From positions 1 through 64,000 of the forward strand of contig CACYJV010000016.1 of the NCBI GenBank assembly GCA_902774815.1: a stretch of DNA of 64,000 nucleotides, written 5' to 3'. The notes beneath the pieces were generated by a model, which was not told where the DNA came from, made no database searches, and was given only the letters and a program-made list of their open reading frames with translations. Both the position numbers and the translations under genes were made by a program. The DNA is from an uncultured Prevotellaceae bacterium (GTDB lineage Bacteria; Bacteroidota; Bacteroidia; Bacteroidales; Bacteroidaceae). This document shows, in pieces, positions 35,624 to 43,457 of this stretch. Numbering within the stretch: the first letter of the stretch is position 1; the number at the start of each line of letters is the position of its first letter.

Positions 35624-36625
35624 GTGAAAATAGGAAATATTGACTTTGGAGAACGCCCTCTCTTCCTCGCACCGATGGAGGACGTCACCGACATAGGCTT
35701 CCGTCAGTTGTGCAAACGGTTTGGTGCCGCTATGGTCTACACGGAGTTTGTGTCGGCCGAGGCGTTGGTTCGCTCGGTGAAGTCCACCGTCAGCAAGCTG
35801 ACCATCAGCGATGATGAACGCCCCGTAGGCATCCAGATCTACGGTCGCGACGTTCCACAGATGGTCGAGGCGGCCCGCATCGTCGAAGAGGCACGGCCCG
35901 ACGTCATCGACCTGAACTTCGGCTGCCCCGTGAAGAAGGTGGCGGGCAAGGGCGCCGGTGCAGGTATGCTGCGCAACATTCCCCTTTTGTTAGACATCAC
36001 GCGCGAGGTGGTGAAGGCTGTCCATACGCCCGTCACCGTGAAGACACGCCTAGGGTGGGACAAGGAGAACCTCATCATCACCACTCTGGCCGAACAGCTC
36101 CAGGACTGTGGCATTCAGGCACTGACTATCCACGGCCGAACACGTTCGCAGATGTACACCGGGCAGGCCGACTGGACACTCATCGGCGAGGTGAAGCGCA
36201 ATCCACGCATCCACATCCCCATTATTGGCAATGGCGACATCACGTCGCTCTACGAGGCCGACCTTGCCTTCGAGCGCTATGGCGTCGATGCGGTAATGAT
36301 AGGACGTGCCACGTTCGGACAGCCATGGCTCTTCAGCCGTGAGCAACTGAGCATCGACCAAAAGATTGACATCCTGCGCGAGCAACTCCTTATCAACATC
36401 CGCCGCATCGGCGAGATGAAAGGAAGCAACACCGACGACGGACAGCGACGCCACTCCGCCGAATACCGTGGCATCCTGCACACGCGCCGCCACCTGGCTG
36501 CATCACCTGTGTTCAAAGGCATTCCCGACTTTCGCCAGACACGCATCGCCATGCTTCGCGCCGAGACTGCCGACGAGCTCCTCGACATCCTCGAGCAATG
36601 CCGAACAAGGCTGAAGCAAGAGTAA
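35624..36625 (+). CDS. dusB: tRNA-dihydrouridine synthase
   Basis: 333 residues, FMN-dependent enzyme that reduces uridines in tRNA. Motifs: LAPMEDVTDIGFRQLCK, the conserved NFGCPVKKVAGKGAGAGML with catalytic cysteine, TVKTRLGW, LTIHGRTRSQMY, IGNGDI and MIGRATFGQPWLF. The start is the GTG at 35624 (VKIGNIDFGERP); the longer frame would read back through the promoter. Followed by a strong terminator and so transcribed alone. I give dusB as the nearest name; the paralogue type cannot be fixed by eye. Confidence 0.92.
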   Translation: MKIGNIDFGERPLFLAPMEDVTDIGFRQLCKRFGAAMVYTEFVSAEALVRSVKSTVSKLTISDDERPVGIQIYGRDVPQMVEAARIVEEARPDVIDLNFGCPVKKVAGKGAGAGMLRNIPLLLDITREVVKAVHTPVTVKTRLGWDKENLIITTLAEQLQDCGIQALTIHGRTRSQMYTGQADWTLIGEVKRNPRIHIPIIGNGDITSLYEADLAFERYGVDAVMIGRATFGQPWLFSREQLSIDQKIDILREQLLINIRRIGEMKGSNTDDGQRRHSAEYRGILHTRRHLAASPVFKGIPDFRQTRIAMLRAETADELLDILEQCRTRLKQE

Positions 36626-36657
36626 CGATTCCCCCATCATGAAGCGACACATTATTA

Positions 36658-36708
36658 ATGGCTCATCCGACAAATGCGTAGTTTTTGTCGGATGAGCCAT
36701 ATTTTTTT
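36658..36708 (+). terminator. Strong terminator after dusB
   Basis: A perfect 17-bp stem (ATGGCTCATCCGACAAA and its complement, 36658-36674 and 36684-36700) with a nine-base loop and the T-run ATTTTTTT. Confidence 0.95.
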
Positions 36709-36822
36709 GCAGGGGCGTTAGATGCCTATCCATTAATTATCATTGGTAAAGACACACTTGCGAAAATTATTAAATATGGTTTGTCTGGTTTTCATTGCTT
36801 AAACGTGTATGAATAGGGAAGT

Positions 36823-37320
36823 ATGTTGAAAGTACAGCTGATATGGTTTGAGCTTTACGCAGTGCTTTGGGAACAGGAATGCCGTTCCCAGCAGGTTCGT
36901 CATGTCGCTATCATGGAGATTGTCAGAAATGACCACCTCGGCAGCGTCACGCGCATCATCCGTTCCAACGGCGCACAGGTGTTCTTGCTCCGCTATGCTC
37001 CGCAAGCGTCTCCTGATGTCGCCGAGCACTCGGCGCAGTACGACCCGTGGGGCGTGCAGACGGTGACAACGAACACCATCGGCTTCAGCCGAGGTTACTG
37101 CGGCCACGAGATGCTGAACGGCGACCTGGTGATATCACTCGACACCGTCCGCACGAATGCGGAACTCTTTCATAAGACTTACGAGGAGGAACTCTATCGT
37201 GTGATTATTCATGGTGTGCTGCACCTCTGCGGCATCAACGACAAGGGGCCGGGTGAGCGCGAACTGATGGAGGCTGCCGAAAACAAGGCATTGAAGACCC
37301 TCCCCCTGCCCTCCCTATAG
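36823..37320 (+). pseudogene. Chimeric frame carrying the C-terminal half of a second ybeY
   Basis: Residues from about 97 (MLNGDLVISLDTVRTNAELF, VIIHGVLHLCGINDKGPGERELM) match the C-terminal half of the intact YbeY at 62169-62588 almost residue for residue, including the metal-binding HGVLHLCG box. The first 96 residues do not match YbeY and I do not recognise them; the opposite strand in that part is equally open. The last eight residues (KTLPLPSL) come from the arm of a palindromic element. With the N-terminal half of the fold missing, RNase function is unlikely. Many silent differences from the intact copy suggest an old duplication or transferred DNA. Confidence 0.6.
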
Positions 37321-37500
37321 GGAGGGTGCTAATAGTCCTGAAGGCAGCATTTTTCAGACAAACGACACATACGAACAATATTTTAAAAGGCCAAGGGGCA
37401 ATTAAGGAGTTGCCCCTTGGCCTTTTTGGCTGTTTCAACACAAGACCGCTCCCTTCAAAGCTATTCACTCCCTCCCTTAGGGAGGGTAGGGGTGGGTCTT
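37294..37500. repeat. Intergenic palindromic element enclosing a terminator
   Basis: The arms 37294-37326 (AAGACCCTCCCCCTGCCCTC) and 37472-37500 are imperfect inverted repeats of the same family as the wbqC and methyltransferase elements. The 145-base interior differs and holds a terminator. The left arm supplies the end of the ybeY-like frame. Confidence 0.7.
37385..37426. terminator. Bidirectional terminator
   Basis: A perfect 16-bp stem AAAAGGCCAAGGGGCA with its complement and a ten-base loop; T-runs on both strands. It serves the converging ybeY-like frame and LolA-like gene. Confidence 0.95.
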
Positions 37501-37518
37501 GTCGTACGTCTCAAATAG

Positions 37519-38163
37519 TTACTTCCGTACGATGACGGCGTTAGGATAGCGCTTGGGGTCGAACTTGAAGACGCTGTCGGGGACGCCGATCTTCATCTTG
37601 ATGAGCGTGACCTTCATGGTGACGCCGCTGTCAGAGGCCGACAACTCCTGGAAGACGTAGTTGTCCTTGTTGATCTTCATCACCGTCTTCTTCGGCGCTT
37701 CCTTGTCTTTCGGGTTGGTGAAGGTGATCACGTAGAAGCCGTTCTTCACCTGCATCTTAGCGGTCTTATAGTCTTTGTGCAGGTCGAAGTCGATGTCGTA
37801 TTCGCCTTTCGACTTCTTCACGCGCTTGGTGATGGTGAGCGTGTCCTTGTCGTCCTTCTTGATTTTCGGCTGGTACTCCCACTCCTGGACACCGTCGAAG
37901 CCAGACTCTGCCTTGATCTCTTTGCCAAGAATCTTCATCGAAGTCTTTTCAAACGACTTTTCGCCTTTCGAGTAGAGGGTGAGGTTGACGTTGACCTTGA
38001 CGAAGGAAATGCCAGCGCTGGCCTTCATGTCGCACTGTACGCCGGCAGGGTTGTCCATCTTCTGGCTGCACTTTGTCAGCACGTCTATCACTTCTTGTGG
38101 AATCTGTGCCTGAGCGCTGACAGTCAGCAGCAGCATCAGGATGGGGATGATCAATTTTTTCAT
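37519..38163 (-). CDS. LolA-like outer-membrane lipoprotein carrier family protein
   Basis: 214 residues, signal peptide MKKLIIPILMLLLTVSAQAQ. The mature part starts with an amphipathic helix (VIDVLTKCSQKMDN) followed by alternating beta strands (VKVNVNLTLYSKGEKSFEKTS, WEYQPKIKKDDKDTLTITKR), the look of the LolA/LolB fold. It could move lipids or lipoproteins across the periplasm, but fold resemblance is by eye only. It lies 24 bases downstream of the DUF6055-like gene on the same strand and is probably co-transcribed with it or read from the same region. Confidence 0.7.
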   Translation of the reverse strand: MKKLIIPILMLLLTVSAQAQIPQEVIDVLTKCSQKMDNPAGVQCDMKASAGISFVKVNVNLTLYSKGEKSFEKTSMKILGKEIKAESGFDGVQEWEYQPKIKKDDKDTLTITKRVKKSKGEYDIDFDLHKDYKTAKMQVKNGFYVITFTNPKDKEAPKKTVMKINKDNYVFQELSASDSGVTMKVTLIKMKIGVPDSVFKFDPKRYPNAVIVRK

Positions 38164-38187
38164 TGCGTTGTTTTTTGAGGGTGGATA

Positions 38188-40206
38188 TTATTTCACTTTC
38201 AGGCGGACCACCATGGTGGCCGTGTGCTGCTGACCCTGATGCGTATACTGGATGGCCTGACGGATGGTGTAGGTCTGCCCACGAGAGAGTCGGCCTGGGT
38301 ACTGTCCGACATAGCAGCCGTATTTATCGGGGTAGAACTCGGCAAAGATGCGCGCCGAAGAGTCGTAGTTGCAGACGTTGCCCTGTGCCGTGAACCAATG
38401 GCCGAAGCAAGTGTTGGACGATGTCGAAGTGGTAGTGCCAGTGTGAATGGTGCCATTGGCATCGACGCCAACGAAGCGCGGATTGGCTGTTGCGGTGCGC
38501 CCGACGCTCTGCAGCTGCTTGGTGGAGAGGCCGAGTGCCTGCGAGACGGCAACCATGTCGTACTGTACGCGTGTAGAGGTATACGACGAGGCATCGTAAG
38601 CCAGTTCAGCATCGATGTAGACAGTGGTGTCGCAACGCTGGTAGTCGTCGGGGTATTCATCGAACAGGCCATAAAGGTCGGTGCCCTCGAAGGTAACCTC
38701 GTAGGGCCACTGCTCGTCGTTGGCCGTGTTGTCGTCCCACGGATGGCGCCAGTGTTCGGTAGGAGCGCCCATGACGACGAAGAACAGCCGCTTGCAAGCA
38801 GCAGGCAGCGTCATGGTGGCCGTTCCCTCCTTATCGCTGAAGGTGGGGCTGTAGACGGTCTGCCCATCGGCAGTATAAGCCACGAAGCCATAGCGCCAGC
38901 CCGCCTTGTCGACGTTGATGGAGCGATAGCCAGAGGCACCGGCAATACCACGGAAGTGAGCCTTGACCTGCTTTCCTTCGGCTGCAGTGTTCAGGTTGAT
39001 GATGTTATAACCATAGTTCTCCGGACAACGGGCTGCATCCACACGCCAAGCACCGTCTGCTGTGAGCGTGAGTTGGCTCTGGTGCTGGCCGATGCGGTGG
39101 CGGGCTGCGTCGCGAACGCCGTCGATGTCCCACGTGGCCATGCGGGCAAAGCCCTCGTAGAACTCGTCGCAGAGTTGAGCCTGCGTGAGTCCGTTGAGGC
39201 GTGCGTAGGTTTCGACGGGGTCCTCAGGCTTACGGCTCTCGCGCCAAAGACGGCCGATGAAGTCGCGCCCGTGCTTCATGCACCAGTAGTCCTGCACAAA
39301 GCAGTTCTCGTAGCGCCAGTCTTCGTGGAGCAGGTTGAGGTGACACTTGGGCAGATGGCCCTCGAAGTACTCACCATCGGTGAACTGGCGGGCGGGATAG
39401 ACCTTATAGGCTTGCCAGTTGGCACAGCTCTCCCACCAGCCATTGCCGCCCGAGGCACCGTCGCCGTAGCCGTAGTTGTAGCCATGGGTCTGGCCGAGGT
39501 CGGCCGAGACGAGATACTGGAAGGTGTGGCCAATCTCATGAGCCACGGTATGGCCGCCACGGGCACCGATGGCACCAAGACTCATGTGGCCGATGCCCAT
39601 CTTGCTGTCAACACCCGATGCGTCGGCACGCCAATCGGTCTGGTAGAGCACGTAGAGCTGTATCTTGTACGTGTCGGTGGTGGACTTACCAGGCTCAAGG
39701 AATCCCAGTTCATCGACATAGACGCTCCAGATTTTCTCGGCATTCTGCAGCACGGTCTTTGGGTTGAAGCGATAGGTGGAGGAAGCACGTGTGGGGTCGG
39801 CACCGAAACCTTTCTCCCAGAACACGACGAAGTGCTCGCTCTCCATGGAACGGGCAAAACTCCACTGGCTGTCGTCGCTGAGGTAGTTGTTGCCTTGATA
39901 GGTACTGGGATGCCAAAGGATGCGTCCTGGGTTTTCGAAGAGCATGTCGCCGGCAAAGTTGTCATCGCCGAAGAAACTCTGGAGGCGGCTCTCGGAATAG
40001 CCCTTGGCGTAGGTAGAGCGATACTGACGCAGGACGGGATAGGTGGCGTTGCGCTCGTTCATGCGGAACTCAACAGAGTCGTTGCGAATGAGCGATATGG
40101 ACTTATTGGGTAGGAAGCGATTGTCGAACTTCACCCAGATGGTATCTTGTGCACGAAGAATGGACGTGAAGCCCAAGAGGAGTGCGATGGAAAGGATTTT
40201 CTTCAT
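38188..40206 (-). CDS. Secreted HExxH protein (DUF6055-like) with DUF4859-like C terminus
   Basis: About 672 residues. The signal peptide (MKKILSIALLLGFTSILRAQ) is followed by a zincin-like domain with HTVAHEIGHTFQY near residue 220 and a conserved WWESCANWQAYKVYP downstream, as in the DUF6055 group of putative metallopeptidases. The middle is beta-rich (YGYNIINLN). The C-terminal 140 residues resemble the DUF4859 repeats of the giant protein at 10711. It lacks the GIYIVGGKK tail. The start is the ATG at 40206; the longer frame reads through a GATGGGTGTTGGGTGATG repeat. Probably secreted; substrate unknown. Confidence 0.8.
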   Translation of the reverse strand: MKKILSIALLLGFTSILRAQDTIWVKFDNRFLPNKSISLIRNDSVEFRMNERNATYPVLRQYRSTYAKGYSESRLQSFFGDDNFAGDMLFENPGRILWHPSTYQGNNYLSDDSQWSFARSMESEHFVVFWEKGFGADPTRASSTYRFNPKTVLQNAEKIWSVYVDELGFLEPGKSTTDTYKIQLYVLYQTDWRADASGVDSKMGIGHMSLGAIGARGGHTVAHEIGHTFQYLVSADLGQTHGYNYGYGDGASGGNGWWESCANWQAYKVYPARQFTDGEYFEGHLPKCHLNLLHEDWRYENCFVQDYWCMKHGRDFIGRLWRESRKPEDPVETYARLNGLTQAQLCDEFYEGFARMATWDIDGVRDAARHRIGQHQSQLTLTADGAWRVDAARCPENYGYNIINLNTAAEGKQVKAHFRGIAGASGYRSINVDKAGWRYGFVAYTADGQTVYSPTFSDKEGTATMTLPAACKRLFFVVMGAPTEHWRHPWDDNTANDEQWPYEVTFEGTDLYGLFDEYPDDYQRCDTTVYIDAELAYDASSYTSTRVQYDMVAVSQALGLSTKQLQSVGRTATANPRFVGVDANGTIHTGTTTSTSSNTCFGHWFTAQGNVCNYDSSARIFAEFYPDKYGCYVGQYPGRLSRGQTYTIRQAIQYTHQGQQHTATMVVRLKVK

Positions 40207-40335
40207 TGTTGGGTGGTAAGTGATGGGTGTTGGGTGATGATGTATAGTGATAAATATGCGGCTTGCCGCACTGATTTTGCTACCACGAAAGGTAATCATA
40301 ATTATCAACTGTCAATCTCAATTATCAATTATCAA
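40207..40335. repeat. Cluster of short repeats between two secreted-protein genes
   Basis: TGATGGGTGTTGGGTGATGA units at 40210-40240, the palindrome GCGGCTTGCCGC near 40260, and AATTATCAATTATCAA units at 40300-40335 follow one another. The same three types recur elsewhere in the window. Confidence 0.65.
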
Positions 40336-40337
40336 TA

Positions 40338-40739
40338 TCAACGGACGATGAACTTCTTGCCGCGGACAATGTAGATGCCCTTCGGGAGAGTTGAGAGAGG
40401 AGAGCTGAGCGTTGAAACTTGGCGTCCGCTGAGGTCGTAAACGGCTTCATTTTCAATTTTCAATTCTCCATTTTCAATTTGTTCAATGCCGTCAATCATA
40501 CGCTTCTCAATGCGCATAGAGACAACCTCGCTGGTCTGATAGACATTGCCGTTGATGACCAACAGCCCTTCCTTGTTGTAAACCATAGGGCCAACTTGAG
40601 TGCTGTCGTTAGTAAGTTGCTGTGCTTCTGTGGCACCCGATGCCAGCTTTGCTACCAAGAAGGTAGCTTCCACCTCTTCGGCAAAAGAGGCTGCGGAGAA
40701 GGCCATGAAAGCGAATGCAGTGATTAGTAGTTTTCTCAT
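40338..40739 (-). CDS. Small secreted protein with sorting-type tail
   Basis: 133 residues: signal peptide (MRKLLITAFAFMAFSAASFA), a short beta domain of about 60 residues (TFLVAKLASGATEAQQL, YNKEGLLVINGNVYQTSEV), a linker IEQIENGELKIENE encoded by an ATTGAAAATGGA repeat, and the tail YDLSGRQ...LPKGIYIVRGKKFIVR. Small proteins of this build are common in Prevotella; no function is known. The tail makes up a third of the protein, so it may be a carrier of surface or secreted material, which is inference. Confidence 0.75.
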   Translation of the reverse strand: MRKLLITAFAFMAFSAASFAEEVEATFLVAKLASGATEAQQLTNDSTQVGPMVYNKEGLLVINGNVYQTSEVVSMRIEKRMIDGIEQIENGELKIENEAVYDLSGRQVSTLSSPLSTLPKGIYIVRGKKFIVR

Positions 40740-41049
40740 TGTTGTTTGGGTGATGGATGTTGGACTATGTGGATGATGGATAGTGATTGATTGACGATGA
40801 TACAGCCACGGAGGGTAATCATAGCTAACCGCTCAGCCCTAAGGCTCACTTGCAGAGCATTGCGGAGCAAGAACTATCAATTATCAACTATCATCTCTAA
40901 ACTATAAATTATTCGCTGGCAAAGTTAGTCATTTTTATACTAAAAATGAGAAAAAAGTAAGATGTTTTTTCGTTAGTTGTTGAAAAAAGCGTATCTTTGC
41001 AGCAATCATAGGCTTAAATAGTCCTACATCAACCTAAACTACCAAGCAA
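40740..41049. other. Divergent intergenic region
   Basis: Holds TGATGGATGTTGG and ATCAATTATCAACTATC repeats. A plus-strand -7 box TATCTTTG is at 40992-40999, with TTGTTG about 20 bases before, for the gene at 41050. I could not place a convincing minus-strand promoter for 40739. Confidence 0.55.
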
Positions 41050-43398
41050 ATGAACATGAAATCTTTACTCACTACCTTAGTATTATCATTGGCTATGTGC
41101 ACCAGCATGATGGCACAAACCGCCAACGTGACTACCGACAAGCGCTTTGTCCGTGGAGCCACTATGGCCTTCGGCCGAATGACGGTCAGCGGCATCAGCA
41201 ACTCGCAGATCAAAGAGCAGGGATTCTGCTATGCCATCGACAAGGCTGAACCGACCGTCGACGACAGCCGTACGACAGAATACCTGAACAACAATGGTCG
41301 CATCTACTGGCTGAAGGAACTTACTCCCTGCAAGAAATACTTCATGCGTGCCTACGTCATCGGAGCCGATGGAACCGTGAGCTATGGCGACGTGGTGAAG
41401 TTCTACACCATTCCGAAAGGCAACATCACCTGGAACTTCCACAACAAGGGCGACGCTGCAACGGAAAAGCGCATCACCGATGCCGTGAATGCAGCCTGCA
41501 ACTACTTTAACAACATGACGTCGGTGGTGAAGACTTTCGACGTCACCTACAGCGCAGGCACACAGACGGCTGACTGCAACTATCAGGCACAGCCTTGGAT
41601 GAACGTGGGACCGAACACGTCGTACCAACGTTGCGGAACCATCATGCACGAGATGGAGCATGGACTGGGAGTGATCCCCTACTCCACGCAGTGGTATTAT
41701 CAGGTACTGCGCGAAAACGTCGATGGTAGCGGTCGTGGCACCGGCCACTGGCTAGGCGACCGCGTGACGGAAGCTCTGTCGTTCTGGGACAACGTGGCCT
41801 TCGAGCAACTGAACGGCGACTATCAGCACATGTGGCCCTACGGCATAAACGGCGCTCACGAGGACACTGGCGCCGAAACACTCTATCTTGGCAATGCCAT
41901 GATTTGCCAGGCACTGGGAGAGGATGGACTGGAGCATACGAACAATCACTTTGCCGACCCTTACTACGCCATTGACGTTGAAGAGGGAGTGAAGTACTAC
42001 TTGAAGAACGAAGACGAGAGCCGCGGTTTCTACACCTCCTACCTCGTGGAGCAGCCCAACGGCTCGCTGGCTTGGAAGGAAGTGGCCATCGACCAGTTGG
42101 CTTCCACCGATGAGGCTGCCTGGTACGTGACGTTCACACCCGACAACCAATTCTACCAGTTCCGCAATGCCGCAACAGGTCACTACCTGAACCTGGCTGG
42201 ACAGACTGCCAATACAGCTACATCGCTGTCGGGCAACACCGATTTCCACCTGATGAAGGCGCGCGTCGATGCCGTCGACACACACACCGAAGCCCCTAAC
42301 CCACGTGGTTACTGGCTGTTGCACCATGCCGCACGCAATCCTCGCGGACTGTCGGCTGCCGCCAATGGCGCTGTGGCTACGGAAGTGCTGAACCTTCGCA
42401 ACACGTCAACCACACAGCGGTGGCTCATCCTCACCGCCGAGCAGGCTGCCGACGTCGACCGAGTAGGTCTTTCGGCATTCAAGGCTGAGATTAACGACAT
42501 CCTTTCGCAACTCTACGAACTGCGCGACGTGCCCCATACCGAGGACGAGGAAGGCACCGACCAGGCACTGAACGATGCCATCAGCGAGATTGAGGCTGGA
42601 GCCAGCGACGCAAAGAGTGCTGTTGAGGTGGCTGCTCTGATGGAGAAAGCCCGTCAGGCTGAGTTCAACTTCCTGGCCAATGCAACGCCTAGCGACATCG
42701 AACACCCGTTCAACGTCTCACTGCTCATCAGCAATCCGGGAATGGACGACAGCAAGGGCTGGTCGTCAGCACCCACGATGAACTACTCGTGTGCCGAGTT
42801 CTATGAGGTGACTTTCGACTTCAACCAGACTATTGAGAACCTGCCTGCCGGTACCTATATGCTGTGCGCACAGGGATTCCAGCGTCCGGGCAAGGTGGAG
42901 ATAGCCTACCAGAACCGTAACTCCACCACGCGCGTCAACGCCTACCTCTATGCCGGTACGAAGTCGACACGCCTGAAGAACATCTGCATCGAAGGACTGA
43001 ATGAGGCACTCGGCCAAGGCAATGAGAGCAGTGTGGGCGATCCCGTCATGTACGTGCCTAACGACATGAAGTCTGCTGCCGCCTACTTCGCACAAGGCCT
43101 CTACCAGAACAAAGTCGTCACGAGTGTGGCCACCGACGGAGCCTCGCTGAAGCTGGGTATCCGCTGCAAGTCGGCCAGCAGTTACTTCTGGACATGCTTC
43201 GACAACTTCCAACTCTACTACTACGGTTCACATAGCATCGAAGAAGTGACACCCGTCGAAACAGTTGATGCCGCCGAACAGGCTCCAGCTGCCGTCTATG
43301 ACCTCTATGGACGCCAACTCTCAACGGGTTCATTGGCCAACGGCCAATTGCCAAAGGGCATCTACATCGTGGGAGGCAAGAAAGTGGTCGTCAGATAA
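41050..43398 (+). CDS. Secreted HExxH protein with sugar-binding-like modules and sorting tail
   Basis: 782 residues, signal peptide MNMKSLLTTLVLSLAMCTSMMAQ. Residues 25-125 form an Fn3-like domain. A zincin-like domain follows with the motif TIMHEMEHGLGV near residue 200 and later glutamate/histidine candidates (GAHEDTGAETLY). A trefoil-like module (YYLKNEDESRGFYTSYLV) lies at 305-475, a helical segment follows, and a galactose-binding-like module lies at 560-730 (MYVPNDMKSAAAYFAQ, WTCFDNFQLYYYG). The tail is VYDLYGRQ...LPKGIYIVGGKKVVVR. Predicted secreted metalloprotease or glycan-linked enzyme. The next gene follows after 59 bases without a visible promoter. Confidence 0.8.
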   Translation: MNMKSLLTTLVLSLAMCTSMMAQTANVTTDKRFVRGATMAFGRMTVSGISNSQIKEQGFCYAIDKAEPTVDDSRTTEYLNNNGRIYWLKELTPCKKYFMRAYVIGADGTVSYGDVVKFYTIPKGNITWNFHNKGDAATEKRITDAVNAACNYFNNMTSVVKTFDVTYSAGTQTADCNYQAQPWMNVGPNTSYQRCGTIMHEMEHGLGVIPYSTQWYYQVLRENVDGSGRGTGHWLGDRVTEALSFWDNVAFEQLNGDYQHMWPYGINGAHEDTGAETLYLGNAMICQALGEDGLEHTNNHFADPYYAIDVEEGVKYYLKNEDESRGFYTSYLVEQPNGSLAWKEVAIDQLASTDEAAWYVTFTPDNQFYQFRNAATGHYLNLAGQTANTATSLSGNTDFHLMKARVDAVDTHTEAPNPRGYWLLHHAARNPRGLSAAANGAVATEVLNLRNTSTTQRWLILTAEQAADVDRVGLSAFKAEINDILSQLYELRDVPHTEDEEGTDQALNDAISEIEAGASDAKSAVEVAALMEKARQAEFNFLANATPSDIEHPFNVSLLISNPGMDDSKGWSSAPTMNYSCAEFYEVTFDFNQTIENLPAGTYMLCAQGFQRPGKVEIAYQNRNSTTRVNAYLYAGTKSTRLKNICIEGLNEALGQGNESSVGDPVMYVPNDMKSAAAYFAQGLYQNKVVTSVATDGASLKLGIRCKSASSYFWTCFDNFQLYYYGSHSIEEVTPVETVDAAEQAPAAVYDLYGRQLSTGSLANGQLPKGIYIVGGKKVVVR

Positions 43399-43457
43399 AG
43401 ACATTACTAATCAATTTTTCTATTCACAAATTATTAACTATCTAAACATCTAAGCGC

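Noticed and set aside
38224-40113. A 629-codon open frame antisense to the DUF6055-like gene
   Set aside because: Shadow of the real gene; the sense strand has the HExxH motif and signal peptide.
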